DNA of 64,000 nt from Ahrensia sp. R2A130 (GCF_000179775.1 NZ_AEEB01000003.1:62001-126000), one strand, 5' to 3'; positions 1 to 10,246 are shown, counted from the stretch's first letter. Notes: generated by a model not told the origin, from the sequence alone. Program-made: numbers and translations.

Positions 1-105
1 CTGTCCCATCGTCCGGATGTGCGCCGTCAGAACATTGCCGATCAAGTCGCGCGTGATCCTAACGATGTCGAATTGCGCTCCGTGAAACCTGGCGAGGGCA
101 TCTGA
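1..105 (+). CDS. nuoJ: NADH-quinone oxidoreductase subunit J, C-terminal end (partial)
   Basis: The window opens inside a reading frame (frame 1) that gives 34 residues and stops at TGA 103-105, one base before the nuoK start. The tail is hydrophilic and ends in PGEGI, as expected for the cytoplasmic end of NuoJ after its last membrane helix. The assignment rests mainly on its place directly before nuoK in the fixed nuoJKLMN order; too little sequence is present to show any functional residue. Confidence 0.8.
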   Translation: MSHRPDVRRQNIADQVARDPNDVELRSVKPGEGI

Positions 106-106
106 T

Positions 107-415
107 ATGGAAATCGGTCTTTCCCATTTTCTCACCGTTGGTGCGATCCTGTTCACGCTGGGCGTGTTCGGTATCTTTCTGAACCGCAAGAACGTCATCG
201 TCATTTTGATGTCCGTCGAACTCATTTTGCTCGCTGTGAACATCAATTTCCTCGCCTTCTCGCAGGCTAACGGCGACATGATGGGGCAGATGTTTGCGCT
301 ATTCATTCTCACCGTTGCGGCAGCAGAAGCTGCTATCGGTCTCGCTATTCTCGTCGTCTTCTTCCGAAATCGCGGTTCCATCGCGGTGGAAGATGTCGAC
401 ATGTTGAAAGGGTAG
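107..415 (+). CDS. nuoK: NADH-quinone oxidoreductase subunit K
   Basis: A 102-residue membrane subunit of respiratory complex I (Mrp-antiporter related, MnhC-like), of normal family length. Three hydrophobic helices are visible at about residues 5-25, 30-52 and 62-87. The two membrane glutamates needed for proton transfer are present at about E38 (second helix, MSVELI) and E74 (third helix, AAAEAAIG). The ATG starts one base after the nuoJ stop, so translation is probably coupled. It forms part of the proton path that links the quinone site to the antiporter-like subunits L, M and N encoded next. Confidence 0.97.
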   Translation: MEIGLSHFLTVGAILFTLGVFGIFLNRKNVIVILMSVELILLAVNINFLAFSQANGDMMGQMFALFILTVAAAEAAIGLAILVVFFRNRGSIAVEDVDMLKG

Positions 416-443
416 GGCGCGCGCTCCCGCGACCGTTTTCATC

Positions 444-2453
444 ATGCTTCATCTCATCGTTTTTCTTCCGCTTCTCGGCTTTTTGATCGCGGGCCTGTTC
501 GGCAACCGCATGGGCGCAACTGCGTCTGAATATGTGACCACCGGTTTCATGGGTATCTCGGCGATCCTGTCTTGGGTCGTGTTCGGTTCTTTCTGGTTGG
601 GTGGTGCAGAGCCGTTCACTGTGGATGTGTTGCGCTGGATTCAGGTCGGCAATTTCAGCGCCGATTGGTCGTTCCGCGTTGATACGCTGACGGCTGTCAT
701 GCTGGTGGTGGTGAACACGGTGTCCTGCCTCGTGCACATGTATTCCATTGGTTACATGAGCCACGATCCGCACCGCCCGCGCTTCTTCGCTTATCTGTCG
801 CTTTTCACATTCGCGATGTTGATGTTGGTGACGTCCGACAACCTGATACAGATGTTCTTTGGCTGGGAAGGTGTGGGTTTGGCGTCATATCTGCTGATCG
901 GGTTTTGGTACAAAAAGCCTTCTGCAAACGCGGCTGCGATGAAGGCCTTCGTGGTCAACCGCGTCGGTGACTTCGGCTTTGCCTTGGGCATTTTCGGCAT
1001 CTTCGTGTTCTTCGGTTCGGTCAGCTTTGATGTGATTTTTGCAAAGGCGATCAGCATTGCTGAAAGCGGAACCGTTCCTGACGGTCCGGTTTTCGAGTTT
1101 GCCGGTTACGCTTTGGATCAAGCGTCAGCACTGACCATCATCTGTCTGCTTCTCTTCATGGGCGCGATGGGTAAGTCGGCGCAGTTCTTGCTGCACACCT
1201 GGCTGCCTGACGCCATGGAAGGCCCAACGCCGGTTTCCGCACTTATCCACGCAGCGACCATGGTTACGGCTGGCGTCTTCCTCGTGGCCCGCATGTCGCC
1301 AGTTTTCGAACTTTCATCGACCGCTTTGACTGTCGTGACGATTTTTGGGGCGACCACCGCATTCTTCGCGGCCACAGTCGGTCTCGTCCAAAACGACATC
1401 AAGCGTGTGATCGCGTATTCCACCTGCTCGCAGTTGGGCTACATGTTCGCAGCTCTCGGCGTCGGTGCCTACGGCGCTGGTGTGTTCCATCTGTTCACCC
1501 ACGCTTTCTTCAAGGCACTGCTTTTCCTTTGCGCGGGTTCGGTCATTCACGCCGTTTCCAACGAGCAGGACATGCGGAAAATGGGTGGTCTGCGGAAGCA
1601 CATTCCCAAGACCTATTGGATGATGGTTATCGGCACGATCGCCATTACCGGCGTCGGTATTCCGGGTACCATTTTTGGTACTGCCGGTTTCTTCTCCAAA
1701 GATGCGATTCTTGAAAGTGTTTGGGTCGGCACGAATCCGGCTGCCGGTTACGCCTTCTGGATGCTTGTCGTCGCAGCCTTCTTCACCAGCTTCTATTCAT
1801 GGCGTCTGATTTTCATGACCTTCCACGGCAAGCCCCGCGCTTCCGCTGATGTGATGAGCCATATCCATGAGAGCCCCAACGTTATGCTGGTGCCGCTCTA
1901 TATTCTGGCCGCAGGTGCCTTGTTTGCTGGTGTCGTGTTCCACACGCCGTTCATCGGTTCCCATCACGAGATTGGCGCGGTCGATCCGCATTATCTGGAG
2001 TTCTGGAAAGGCGCGTTGTTCACCGGACCGACGAACCAGATTTTGGAGATGTTCCATGATGTGCCGAAGCTGGTGAAATGGGCTGCTGTGCTGGTCATGC
2101 TGCCCGGTCTGGCGATTGCCTACTGGTTCTACATTCGCTCGCCGGATGTACCGGTGGAGCTCGCCCGCCAGCACAACGGTCTCTACAAGTTCCTGCTCAA
2201 CAAGTGGTATTTTGACGAGCTTTACGAGCGCATTTTCATCCGTCCGGCCATGTGGCTTGGCCGCTTCCTTTGGAAGCAAGGTGATGGTCGTATAATCGAC
2301 GGTTTCGGGCCCAACGGCATCGCCGCGCGGGTGCAGGATGTGACAGCGCGGGTTGTGAAACTGCAGACCGGCTATCTCTACCACTACGCTTTTGCGATGC
2401 TCATCGGCGCTGCTGCGCTCATCACCTACATCATGTTCACCGGGGTGAAGTGA
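444..2453 (+). CDS. nuoL: NADH-quinone oxidoreductase subunit L
   Basis: A 669-residue antiporter-like proton-pumping subunit, the most distal one in the complex I membrane arm. It has many transmembrane helices and the family signature glutamate ([14 protein letters not shown], helix 5). The conserved lysine and proline-broken helix 7 follow ([20 protein letters not shown]), then the histidine helix ([12 protein letters not shown]). The C-terminal part from about residue 540 matches the long lateral helix and the last transmembrane helix. The start lies 28 bases after nuoK and nuoM begins 3 bases after the stop, so it sits in one operon. Confidence 0.98.
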   Translation: MLHLIVFLPLLGFLIAGLFGNRMGATASEYVTTGFMGISAILSWVVFGSFWLGGAEPFTVDVLRWIQVGNFSADWSFRVDTLTAVMLVVVNTVSCLVHMYSIGYMSHDPHRPRFFAYLSLFTFAMLMLVTSDNLIQMFFGWEGVGLASYLLIGFWYKKPSANAAAMKAFVVNRVGDFGFALGIFGIFVFFGSVSFDVIFAKAISIAESGTVPDGPVFEFAGYALDQASALTIICLLLFMGAMGKSAQFLLHTWLPDAMEGPTPVSALIHAATMVTAGVFLVARMSPVFELSSTALTVVTIFGATTAFFAATVGLVQNDIKRVIAYSTCSQLGYMFAALGVGAYGAGVFHLFTHAFFKALLFLCAGSVIHAVSNEQDMRKMGGLRKHIPKTYWMMVIGTIAITGVGIPGTIFGTAGFFSKDAILESVWVGTNPAAGYAFWMLVVAAFFTSFYSWRLIFMTFHGKPRASADVMSHIHESPNVMLVPLYILAAGALFAGVVFHTPFIGSHHEIGAVDPHYLEFWKGALFTGPTNQILEMFHDVPKLVKWAAVLVMLPGLAIAYWFYIRSPDVPVELARQHNGLYKFLLNKWYFDELYERIFIRPAMWLGRFLWKQGDGRIIDGFGPNGIAARVQDVTARVVKLQTGYLYHYAFAMLIGAAALITYIMFTGVK

Positions 2454-2456
2454 GCC

Positions 2457-3977
2457 ATGGCCGACCTCCCAATTCTCACGATCACGACCTTTCTGCCGCT
2501 GGTTGGCGCGCTGATTGTTTTCCTCATCTGGGAAGACAGCGAAGTCGCACGCCGCAATGTTCGCATGGTCGCGCTACTGACCACTTGCCTGACATTCCTT
2601 GTTTCTTTGGGCATCTGGGCAGGCTTTGATAACAGCCGCGCCGATTTCCAGTTCGTTGAGAAAGTCGAGTGGATCAGCGAAGGCGGCATCGCCTATCACA
2701 TGGGTGTCGATGGCATTTCGATGTTGTTCGTCATCCTAACGACATTCCTCATGCCGTTCTGCATCCTCGCCAGTTGGGACGCTATCCAGCACCGTGTGCG
2801 TGAGTACATGATCGCGTTTCTGCTGCTCGAAACGCTGATGATCGGCGTGTTTTGCTCGCTTGATATAGTGCTGTTCTACGTGTTTTTCGAAGCCGGTCTC
2901 ATCCCGATGTTCATCATCATCGGTGTTTGGGGCGGCCAGCGCCGCGTTTATGCGTCGATGAAATTCTTCCTCTACACGCTGCTTGGCTCGGTGCTCATGC
3001 TGCTCGCCATCATGGCGATGTACTGGCAGGCCGGAACGACCGACATCCCGACGCTGCTTGCCTACGACTTCCCTGCTGACATGCAGACATGGTTGTGGCT
3101 CGCTTTCTTCGCGTCCTTCGCGGTGAAGATGCCCATGTGGCCAGTCCATACGTGGCTGCCGGATGCTCACGTCGAAGCGCCAACCGCCGGCTCCGTCATT
3201 CTGGCTGGCATCCTGTTGAAAATGGGCGGCTACGGCTTCCTGCGCTTCTCGCTGCCCATGTTCCCGCTCGCCAGCGATACGATGCAGAACTTCGTCTTTG
3301 CACTGTCCGTCATCGCTATCATCTACACCTCGCTGGTGGCGTTGATGCAGGAAGATATCAAGAAGCTCATCGCCTACTCGTCGGTTGCCCATATGGGTTA
3401 CGTCACCATGGGCATCTTCACGGCCAACGTTCAGGGCATTCAGGGCGCCATTTTCCAGATGCTGGCCCACGGTCTCGTGTCCGGTGCGCTCTTTCTCTGC
3501 GTCGGCGTTGTCTATGACCGTATGCACACCCGTGAGATCGCGGCTTACGGTGGCCTCGTGAACAACATGCCGAAATACGCTGTGGCATTCCTGATCTTCA
3601 CCATGGCCAATGTCGGACTGCCCGGCACTGCTGGTTTTGTCGGTGAATTCCTGACGTTGCTCGGCGCTTTCCAGGCCAACACATGGGTCGCGATTTTCGC
3701 CACGCTCGGCGTCATCCTGTCTGCGGCATACGCGCTATGGCTCTACCGTCGCGTTGTGTTCGGCACGCTGGACAAGGAAGCCTTGAAGGCGATGCTCGAT
3801 CTGAACACCCGCGAAAAAGTGATCCTCTATCCTTTGGTGGTGCTGGTCATTTTCTTTGGCGTCTATCCGTCGCCGGTCTTCGATGTGACGACCGCTTCGG
3901 TCGACAACCTCGTTGCCACCGTTCAGGCAGCCATTGATAGCGAAGCACGTTCAGCGCTCGCGGCAACCGGCAACTAA
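2457..3977 (+). CDS. nuoM: NADH-quinone oxidoreductase subunit M
   Basis: A 506-residue antiporter-like proton-pumping subunit of complex I, of normal length with about 14 transmembrane helices. The key motifs are [18 protein letters not shown] (helix 5 glutamate) and the [20 protein letters not shown] stretch (helix 7 lysine and broken helix). The later [14 protein letters not shown] motif is also present. The gene starts 3 bases after the nuoL stop and is followed 14 bases later by nuoN. Confidence 0.98.
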   Translation: MADLPILTITTFLPLVGALIVFLIWEDSEVARRNVRMVALLTTCLTFLVSLGIWAGFDNSRADFQFVEKVEWISEGGIAYHMGVDGISMLFVILTTFLMPFCILASWDAIQHRVREYMIAFLLLETLMIGVFCSLDIVLFYVFFEAGLIPMFIIIGVWGGQRRVYASMKFFLYTLLGSVLMLLAIMAMYWQAGTTDIPTLLAYDFPADMQTWLWLAFFASFAVKMPMWPVHTWLPDAHVEAPTAGSVILAGILLKMGGYGFLRFSLPMFPLASDTMQNFVFALSVIAIIYTSLVALMQEDIKKLIAYSSVAHMGYVTMGIFTANVQGIQGAIFQMLAHGLVSGALFLCVGVVYDRMHTREIAAYGGLVNNMPKYAVAFLIFTMANVGLPGTAGFVGEFLTLLGAFQANTWVAIFATLGVILSAAYALWLYRRVVFGTLDKEALKAMLDLNTREKVILYPLVVLVIFFGVYPSPVFDVTTASVDNLVATVQAAIDSEARSALAATGN

Positions 3978-3991
3978 GGGGAGGGAGGACC

Positions 3992-5425
3992 ATGCAGACT
4001 TTCGAATTCGCACAACTGGCCATCGTCGGCCCCGAACTCCTTCTCGCTGTCGGCGCTATGGCGCTGTTGATGCTTGGCGTGTTCATCGGAGAAACGTCCA
4101 CGCGCATCGTGACCGGTTTGTCTGTCGCTTTGCTGGCCATTGCAGGCCTGTGGCTCATATGGGATCCGGCATCCGGTAGCGCTTTCAACGGCGCGGTGCT
4201 GATGGACCCTTTCGCGCTGCTGATGAAGATCCTCGTTATTATCGGTTCTGCGGCAGCCATCGCCATGTCGGTGAACTTTGCCAAGGAAGAGAATTTCGAC
4301 CGGTTCGAATATCCGATCCTAGTGATCCTAGCGACTGTCGGCATGTTGATCATGGTCTCGGCCAACGATCTCATCACGCTCTATCTTGGCCTCGAAATGC
4401 AGGCACTGGCGCTCTACGTCATCGCTGCTATCAACCGCGACAGCCTGCGCTCTACTGAAGCCGGTCTGAAATATTTCGTCCTCGGCGCGCTGTCGTCCGG
4501 TATGCTGCTCTATGGCATGTCGCTTATTTACGGCTTCACTGGCCACACCAACTTCGCCGGTATCGCAGAAGCGATGACGGCAGAGCGTTCTCTCGGTCTG
4601 GTCTTCGGCATCGTCTTCGTGTTGGCGGGTATCGCGTTCAAGATTTCCGCCGTCCCTTTCCATATGTGGACACCAGACGTTTACGAGGGCGCGCCCACAC
4701 CGGTTACCGCTTTCTTCTCGGCCGCCCCTAAAATCGCTGCCATGGCGATGCTGGTTCGCGTTGTTTACGGCGCGTTTGAACCCGCCGTTGCCGACTGGCA
4801 GCAGATCATCACCTTCATTGCCATCGCCTCGATGGGCCTTGGCGCGTTTGCCGCTATTGGCCAAACAAATATCAAGCGTCTCATGGCCTATTCGTCGATT
4901 GCCAATATGGGCTTTGCGTTGGTCGGTCTCGCTGCCGGCTCGCAAGAAGGCGTGTCGGGCGTCGTGCTCTACATGATCATCTATATGGCCATGACGCTGG
5001 GCACATTTGCCTGCATCCTCGCCATGCGCCGCACCGACGGTATGGTGGAAGACATCACAGACCTGTCCGGCCTGTCGCGCAGCAACCCGATGATGGCTTT
5101 GGCCCTGACAATCTTCATGTTCTCGCTTGCAGGCATTCCACCGCTGGCAGGGTTCTGGGCGAAGTATTTCGTCTTCCTCGCCGCTATCCAGTCGGAGCTT
5201 TATATCCTTTCCGTCATCGGCGTGCTGGCGAGTGTCGTTGGCGCGTTCTACTATATCCGCATCGTCAAGATCATGTGGTTCGACGATGGCGAACCCGCAT
5301 TTGTTCCAATGGCTGGTGAGTTGAAAGTGGTTGGCACAATCGCTGCCGTCTTCACGCTGTTCTACGTGTTTGTTGCTGGCCCGCTTTCCACCGTGGCCAC
5401 CGCTGCTGCGCGGACCTTCTTCTGA
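3992..5425 (+). CDS. nuoN: NADH-quinone oxidoreductase subunit N
   Basis: A 477-residue antiporter-like subunit of complex I. It shows [14 protein letters not shown] (helix 5 glutamate), [20 protein letters not shown] (helix 7 lysine and broken helix) and [16 protein letters not shown] purine-rich ribosome binding site (GGGGAGGGAGG) stands 5 bases before the ATG. It is the last nuo gene. Its TGA stop at 5423-5425 overlaps the only plausible start of birA (CTG 5422), which suggests translational coupling with the next gene. Confidence 0.98.
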   Translation: MQTFEFAQLAIVGPELLLAVGAMALLMLGVFIGETSTRIVTGLSVALLAIAGLWLIWDPASGSAFNGAVLMDPFALLMKILVIIGSAAAIAMSVNFAKEENFDRFEYPILVILATVGMLIMVSANDLITLYLGLEMQALALYVIAAINRDSLRSTEAGLKYFVLGALSSGMLLYGMSLIYGFTGHTNFAGIAEAMTAERSLGLVFGIVFVLAGIAFKISAVPFHMWTPDVYEGAPTPVTAFFSAAPKIAAMAMLVRVVYGAFEPAVADWQQIITFIAIASMGLGAFAAIGQTNIKRLMAYSSIANMGFALVGLAAGSQEGVSGVVLYMIIYMAMTLGTFACILAMRRTDGMVEDITDLSGLSRSNPMMALALTIFMFSLAGIPPLAGFWAKYFVFLAAIQSELYILSVIGVLASVVGAFYYIRIVKIMWFDDGEPAFVPMAGELKVVGTIAAVFTLFYVFVAGPLSTVATAAARTFF

Positions 5426-6198
5426 TCGAAACACCTGTCGAGATTAAAGGTCTTCCAAATTGGCGCAGACTTGCGCTCGGTGATGTAGGCTCCACGAATA
5501 CGGTCGCAATGGACGCGGCGCAGGGTGGTGATGCCGGACAGCTTTGGGTAACTGCCAAACGTCAATTGCAAGGCAAAGCGCGTCGCGGTCGTGCGTGGGT
5601 GTCGGAAGAGGGCAACCTCTACGCTTCTCTGTTATTGGTCGATCCGGCACCAGCCGACGCCATAGGCCAATTGCCTTTGGTGGCCAGCGTGGCACTCCAC
5701 CGCGCGGTCGTTGCTGCGGTACCGGAGGCGAAAACACGGCTCACGATAAAATGGCCCAATGACCTTCTGCTGGACGGCAAAAAGCTCAGCGGCATGTTGT
5801 TGGAAGCGGCCCAGATCGGCGAACGCCACAACATCGTTATCGGCTGCGGAATCAATTGTGGTCACCACCCTGGCGAGGGGCTCTATCCATCCACCTCCGT
5901 TGCCGAATCCATCGCCCCCCTTGAACCTGCAGCACTTTTCCCCCATTTGGCCCGTGAGATGGCTGATGCACTTCACCGCTGGAACCGGGGAGCAGGCTTT
6001 GCAGCAATCCGCGATGACTGGCTTTCAAGAGCCGCCGGCCTCGGCCAACCCATCACAGCCCGATTTTCCAACCATGAGAAGAGCGGAATATTTGATAGTC
6101 TCGATGAAGACGGCTATCTCGTGCTGCGCGGCCAGAACGGTACGCAGCGCATATCTGCCGCAGACATATTCTTTGGCGAAACCGCCGAAACGCGCTAA
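5422..6198 (+). CDS. birA: biotin--[acetyl-CoA-carboxylase] ligase, monofunctional
   Basis: Biotin protein ligase: makes biotinyl-AMP and transfers biotin to the carrier domain of acyl-CoA carboxylases. Visible motifs are the N-terminal GSTN strand, the biotinyl-AMP loop ([18 protein letters not shown]), [15 protein letters not shown] and the VIGCGIN strand. There is no N-terminal helix-turn-helix, so it is a ligase without the repressor domain. The first ATG (5509) would remove the GSTN motif. Upstream in the same frame, back to the stop at 5317, there is no ATG, GTG or TTG; the only candidates are CTG 5422, overlapping the nuoN TGA, and ATT 5443. I chose CTG, giving 258 residues. The frame is certain; the exact start is not. 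Confidence 0.88.
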   Translation: MIETPVEIKGLPNWRRLALGDVGSTNTVAMDAAQGGDAGQLWVTAKRQLQGKARRGRAWVSEEGNLYASLLLVDPAPADAIGQLPLVASVALHRAVVAAVPEAKTRLTIKWPNDLLLDGKKLSGMLLEAAQIGERHNIVIGCGINCGHHPGEGLYPSTSVAESIAPLEPAALFPHLAREMADALHRWNRGAGFAAIRDDWLSRAAGLGQPITARFSNHEKSGIFDSLDEDGYLVLRGQNGTQRISAADIFFGETAETR

Positions 6199-6280
6199 CG
6201 CAATCCCACAAACATCCGGCTTGAGAACACAGACAAAGGCCGAAGGGCACGGTTCAATTTCCTGAACCCGCCAAACCCGA

Positions 6281-6308
6281 AATTTTGAAAATTCGATGCG
6301 AACGCATC
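6281..6308. repeat. Two adjacent short palindromes upstream of rnj
   Basis: In the 137-base gap before rnj, AATTTT-G-AAAATT (6281-6293) is followed directly by GATGCG-AA-CGCATC (6295-6308), about 30 bases before the ribosome binding site. They could be an operator or a small stem-loop in the 5' untranslated region. No function is demonstrated. Confidence 0.4.
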
Positions 6309-6335
6309 CAACGTAAATTTACTTAAGGAGCCATC

Positions 6336-8012
6336 ATGGCAGCCAAAAAGAAAACCGACGATCTCATCTTCCTTCCCCTTGGCGGGGTCGGCGAGATCGG
6401 CATGAACTTTGCCCTCTACGGATACGGCAAAGGCAAAGACCGCCGCTTCATCATCGTTGATGTCGGCGTAACATTTCCCGGTGACGACTTCCCAGGTGCA
6501 GACCTCGTTCTGCCCGACATCAGCTACATTACCCAACGTCTCGACAAGCTCGACGGCATTATCATCACCCACGCTCACGAAGACCATTACGGCGCATTGC
6601 TAGCGCTCTGGCCAATGTTGAAAACCAAAGTGTGGTGCACCCCGTTCACCGCAGGCATGCTGGAAGCCAAGATCGAAGGCGAGCGCAATGCACCGAAAAT
6701 CAAGATTGAAGTCTTCAAGGCAGGCGAGCCGTTCAAGGTTGGCCCCTTCGAAATCGAAGGCATCCACGTCACCCACTCTATACCTGAACCCGTGTCGCTG
6801 ATGATCCGTTCGCCACTGGGCAACATCATTCATACTGGTGATTGGAAGCTCGACCACGCGCCGACACTGGGCCAGAAAACCGATGAGGCGCATTTCCGCC
6901 GCATGGGCGAAGAGGGCGTGCTCGCTCTTATCTGCGATTCCACCAACGCCATGGTCGAAGGCACCAGCCCGTCGGAAGAATCGGTTTCTGAAAGTCTGGC
7001 CAATGTCATCACCAACAGCACGGGCCGAGTGCTGGTCACCACCTTCTCATCCAACGTTGGTCGCATCCGTTCCATCGCTATGGCTGCTGAAAAAGCTGGC
7101 CGCAAAGTCATGATTCTCGGTCGCTCGCTGCTTCGCGTTTGCGATGTGTCCCGCGATCTCGGTTATCTCGATGGCATCGCGCCTTTCCTGACCGAAGACG
7201 AATACGGCTCAATCGCCCGCAACAAACTCGTGGTTATCTGCACCGGTTCGCAGGGTGAACAGCGTGCGGCACTCGGCAAGATGTCTCGTGGTGAACACCG
7301 CAACGCAACGCTGGCTGCAGGTGACAAAGTCATCTTCTCGTCCCGTTCGATTCCCGGCAATGAGCGTGGCATTAACGACATTCAAAACGCACTTGTCGAA
7401 CAGGGCGTCGAGATCGTTCTCGATGGTGAGACGCTGGTTCATGTTTCCGGTCACCCGCGCCGCAGCGAGCTTGTGCAGATGTATGAGTGGACGAAGCCGA
7501 CCATCGGCGTTCCCGTGCACGGTGAAGCCCGCCACCTGGCAGCCCATGCCAAGCTTATGGGCGAGCAAGGCATTTCCGATGTCGCGCCTGTCCGTAATGG
7601 TGACATGCTGCGCTTGGCCCCCGGGCCAGCGGAAGTGATCGACAACGTCACTGCCGGCCGCATTTACAAAGATGGCAATCTTGTCGGCACCGAAGACCAG
7701 ATGGGCATTGCGCGCCGTCGTGTTCTGTCGTGGGTCGGTAATGTCGTCATCGCCATGGTCATCGACAGCCGTGGCGACCTTCTCGCCGATCCCGAAGTGG
7801 TTTGCGAAGGTCTGCCGCGCACGGTGGATGGCAACGACAGCTTCGAAGACATCATCTACGATGCCGCGCTCGAAGCCTTCGAAGCCATGACCGCTAAACA
7901 GCGTCGTGATCAGAACCGCATCACGCAAACGGTTGAACGTGCCGTGCGTGCCGAGATTCGTGACTTCTGGGGCAAGAAGCCGCTGATCACGGCTCTCGTC
8001 ACCCGCGTCTGA
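6336..8012 (+). CDS. rnj: Ribonuclease J
   Basis: A 558-residue metallo-beta-lactamase/beta-CASP ribonuclease with 5'-to-3' exonuclease and endonuclease activity in RNA maturation and decay. The zinc-binding motif HAHEDHYGA lies near residue 76, followed by a second histidine region (VTHSIPEP) and the DSTNA motif. The beta-CASP motifs and the distal HVSGHPRR and VPVHGE histidines come next, then the C-terminal domain. A clear ribosome binding site (TTAAGGAG) precedes the ATG by 6 bases. Co-location with birA and the epimerase gene is usual in Rhizobiales. The annotation is firm; the symbol rnj is the generic one. Confidence 0.96.
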   Translation: MAAKKKTDDLIFLPLGGVGEIGMNFALYGYGKGKDRRFIIVDVGVTFPGDDFPGADLVLPDISYITQRLDKLDGIIITHAHEDHYGALLALWPMLKTKVWCTPFTAGMLEAKIEGERNAPKIKIEVFKAGEPFKVGPFEIEGIHVTHSIPEPVSLMIRSPLGNIIHTGDWKLDHAPTLGQKTDEAHFRRMGEEGVLALICDSTNAMVEGTSPSEESVSESLANVITNSTGRVLVTTFSSNVGRIRSIAMAAEKAGRKVMILGRSLLRVCDVSRDLGYLDGIAPFLTEDEYGSIARNKLVVICTGSQGEQRAALGKMSRGEHRNATLAAGDKVIFSSRSIPGNERGINDIQNALVEQGVEIVLDGETLVHVSGHPRRSELVQMYEWTKPTIGVPVHGEARHLAAHAKLMGEQGISDVAPVRNGDMLRLAPGPAEVIDNVTAGRIYKDGNLVGTEDQMGIARRRVLSWVGNVVIAMVIDSRGDLLADPEVVCEGLPRTVDGNDSFEDIIYDAALEAFEAMTAKQRRDQNRITQTVERAVRAEIRDFWGKKPLITALVTRV

Positions 8013-8030
8013 CCTGCGGTAGAAGACACC

Positions 8031-8435
8031 ATGATCGGACGTTTGAACCATGTGGCACTCGCGGTGCCTGACCTTGCGAAAGCCACCGCGCTTTACCGCG
8101 ACACACTGGGTGGCAAGGTAAGCGCGTCGCAGGCGCTGCCTGAACATGGCGTGACGGTCGTGTTTGTGGAACTGCCGAACACCAAGGTCGAACTGCTTGA
8201 ACCTTTGGGGGAGGGCTCGCCAATTGCGGCCTTCCTCGAAAAATCGCCCTCCGGCGGTATGCACCACATCTGTTACGAGGTGGATGACATTCTGGTAGCC
8301 GCTGAAAAACTGAAGGCGGATGGTGCTCGGGTGCTGGGCAATGGCGAGCCGAAAATTGGCGCACACGGCAAGCCTGTGCTGTTCCTGCATCCGAAGGATT
8401 TTGCCGGAACGCTCGTTGAATTGGAGCAGGTGTGA
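8031..8435 (+). CDS. mce: Methylmalonyl-CoA epimerase
   Basis: A 134-residue vicinal oxygen chelate (glyoxalase-fold) protein that interconverts the 2R and 2S forms of methylmalonyl-CoA in propionyl-CoA metabolism. The paired beta-alpha-beta modules are clear: an N-terminal LNHVALAVPDL histidine, a central MHHICYEVDD histidine and a C-terminal ELEQ glutamate, which together make the metal site. It is of normal length. It starts 18 bases after rnj and its stop overlaps the start of the next gene (TGATG), so the two are co-translated. Confidence 0.93.
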   Translation: MIGRLNHVALAVPDLAKATALYRDTLGGKVSASQALPEHGVTVVFVELPNTKVELLEPLGEGSPIAAFLEKSPSGGMHHICYEVDDILVAAEKLKADGARVLGNGEPKIGAHGKPVLFLHPKDFAGTLVELEQV

Positions 8436-8713
8436 TGGGCATCGGAACCGCTATCGCCATCTATTTCGTGCTGTGGTGGACCACGCTTTTCGCCACCTTG
8501 CCCTTCCGTATGAAGAGCCAGGTCGAAGCGGGTCACGTGGTCGAGGGCACTGAACCCGCAGCCCCCATTCTTCCGCAGATGGGCAAGCGGATGCTGTGGA
8601 ATTCGGTCGTTGCAGCCATCGTCTTCGCGCTGTTCTACATCACATTCTACGTCTTCGATTTCAGCTTCGACAGCATCCCGCAGATAGCGCCGACCTTTCG
8701 TTTCGACGGCTAA
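8435..8713 (+). CDS. DUF1467 family small membrane protein
   Basis: A 92-residue protein with two predicted transmembrane helices: about residues 3-21 (aromatic-rich, FVLWWTTLFATLPF) and about 55-76 (NSVVAAIVFALFYITFYVF). The short loop between them contains proline-rich PAAPILPQMGKR. The architecture and its place after the epimerase gene match the DUF1467 proteins of Rhizobiales. The ATG overlaps the epimerase TGA by one base; a GTG three bases earlier is an alternative start. Function is unknown. Confidence 0.82.
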   Translation: MGIGTAIAIYFVLWWTTLFATLPFRMKSQVEAGHVVEGTEPAAPILPQMGKRMLWNSVVAAIVFALFYITFYVFDFSFDSIPQIAPTFRFDG

Positions 8714-8791
8714 ATCTACGCCTGAAATACCGTAAGAAACCTGATGTGAAGGTTTCCCCGCTTCACTGTCGCCAACACGACAGGAGCGCCC

Positions 8792-9391
8792 ATGAATCCG
8801 CTGCATCTTTTCCTGTGGCCCACCGGCCGCATTCGCCCGTTTTCATACGGTGCCAACATGATGTGCGCGTCGATCATCGCCGTGTTGCCCGTATTGCTTT
8901 TGAACATCGACAGCTTCGCTGCCGGCATTGCGGGTATGAGACAGGGTGGAGCGCCCGATTTGCGGGCCCTGTTGACCCGACCTGACGTACAGGCCGCGTT
9001 TCTTTTCGGGCTATGGATGCACACGTGCCTGTCCTGCAAGCGGGCCCGTGATGCTTGGGGCAGTCCTGCGCTTGGCATAGTTTACGGTCTGGCTGGAGCA
9101 TCGGTGCTGGCCTTTGGCCGCGAGGAAAGCATGATTGCGTTTGGCGCGGAATTGGCGGTTTTGGCGATCAGCATGGCATTGGTCGCCGTGAAAAGTGCCG
9201 CGCCTGATCAGAAGGACTCTGATTCTGACAATGTGGAACTGGACGCGCTTGGCGCACTATCAGACGAAGACTTGTTGCGCCGCGCAGCGATGTTGAACGC
9301 ACATGCGCCGACTGTGGAAACACCTGCAGTACCCGTTGCTCCACGAGCGATGTCTCCGCACGCCAAACGTCCCGCATTCGGCAAGCGCTGA
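8792..9391 (+). CDS. Putative DUF805-like membrane protein
   Basis: A 199-residue protein I do not recognise with certainty. The N terminus (WPTGRIRPFSYGANMM) and a central CKRARDAWGSP segment recall the GRI and KR-x-x-D signatures of DUF805 (YhaH-like) inner membrane proteins. Helices are predicted at about residues 22-40, 68-80, 95-110 and 120-135. The last 60 residues are hydrophilic and Asp/Ala/Pro-rich, with a basic end, and look disordered and cytoplasmic. It lies 78 bases after the DUF1467 gene and 31 bases before murI. Function is unknown and the family link is tentative. Confidence 0.7.
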   Translation: MNPLHLFLWPTGRIRPFSYGANMMCASIIAVLPVLLLNIDSFAAGIAGMRQGGAPDLRALLTRPDVQAAFLFGLWMHTCLSCKRARDAWGSPALGIVYGLAGASVLAFGREESMIAFGAELAVLAISMALVAVKSAAPDQKDSDSDNVELDALGALSDEDLLRRAAMLNAHAPTVETPAVPVAPRAMSPHAKRPAFGKR

Positions 9392-9422
9392 CACAGCCAC
9401 ATTCCTTCGCTACGAGAGTAGC

Positions 9423-10205
9423 ATGACAGTCCTCGTCTTCGATTCCGGCCTTGGCGGCCTCTCCGTTCTTCGCGAAGCCCGCATTTTGATGCCAGGCCAT
9501 CGCTTCGTCTATGTGGCTGACGATGCCGCCTTTCCTTATGGCGACTGGGAAGCGGAAGCTCTGGTTGAGCGGATGATGGAGGTTTTCGAAGACCTCGTGA
9601 CGCGCTTTGAGCCCAGCATGATTATCGTGGCCTGCAACACGGCTTCCACCATTATCCTTCCGCACTTGAGGAGCCGTTTTGATTTTCCCGTGGTTGGTAC
9701 GGTACCCGCTATTAAACTGGCAGCGGAACTTACGGCCAGTGGCCATATCAGCGTGTTAGCGACGCCCGGCACGGTGCAGCGAGACTATACTCGTTCTCTG
9801 ATCTCAGAATTTGCCAGCACGGTGAATGTTCGCCTTGTGGGCGCAGAGAAAATGGCAGGGTTGGCAGAACATTTTATGCTAACGGGCGAAACGGATACGG
9901 AAGCTGTCAAAAGTGAAATTGAGGACTGCTTCGTTGATCAGTACGGCGCGCGCACCGACGTCGTGGTGTTGGCATGCACCCACTACCCATTTTTGACCAA
10001 CGTCTATCGCCGCCTAGCGCCGTGGCCGGTGGACTGGTTGAACCCGGCAGAAGCCATCGCACGCCATGCAAAGAGCCTGCTGCCTGATGGAGATCAGCCG
10101 GTGAAACCTATTCAAGATTTGGCGCATTTTACGGGCGGTAAGCCGGACGTTTTGCGCCAGCGCTTACTATCCGGTTTCGGTCTCGCAATCGCGGATGCAC
10201 ATTAG
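9423..10205 (+). CDS. murI: Glutamate racemase
   Basis: A 260-residue racemase that supplies D-glutamate for peptidoglycan. The N-terminal FDSGLGGLSVL carries the catalytic aspartate. The two catalytic cysteines are in ACNTAST (about residue 70) and LACTHYPFL (about residue 185). The frame is open 120 bases further upstream, but the glutamate racemase fold begins exactly at the ATG at 9423, preceded by a GAGAG ribosome binding site, so that start is used. Length is normal for the family. Confidence 0.93.
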   Translation: MTVLVFDSGLGGLSVLREARILMPGHRFVYVADDAAFPYGDWEAEALVERMMEVFEDLVTRFEPSMIIVACNTASTIILPHLRSRFDFPVVGTVPAIKLAAELTASGHISVLATPGTVQRDYTRSLISEFASTVNVRLVGAEKMAGLAEHFMLTGETDTEAVKSEIEDCFVDQYGARTDVVVLACTHYPFLTNVYRRLAPWPVDWLNPAEAIARHAKSLLPDGDQPVKPIQDLAHFTGGKPDVLRQRLLSGFGLAIADAH

Positions 10206-10217
10206 CACCAAGACCGT

Positions 10218-10246
10218 TTGACAGGCCGCAATTCCCGTCCTATTGC
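10218..10246 (+). promoter_or_regulatory. Candidate sigma-70 promoter for rpsD
   Basis: A perfect -35 hexamer TTGACA (10218-10223) is followed after 17 bases by TATTGC (10241-10246). It lies 13 bases after the murI stop and about 165 bases before the rpsD start. It implies a long leader of roughly 155 nt for the S4 mRNA. Confidence 0.5.

Noticed and set aside
7209-8390. 393-residue minus-strand frame opposite rnj and mce
   Set aside because: It spans two unrelated certain genes and the gap between them, which a true gene would not do.
9303-9422. Upstream extension of murI in frame
   Set aside because: It overlaps the previous gene in another frame, has no homology to glutamate racemase and lacks a ribosome binding site, whereas 9423 has one.
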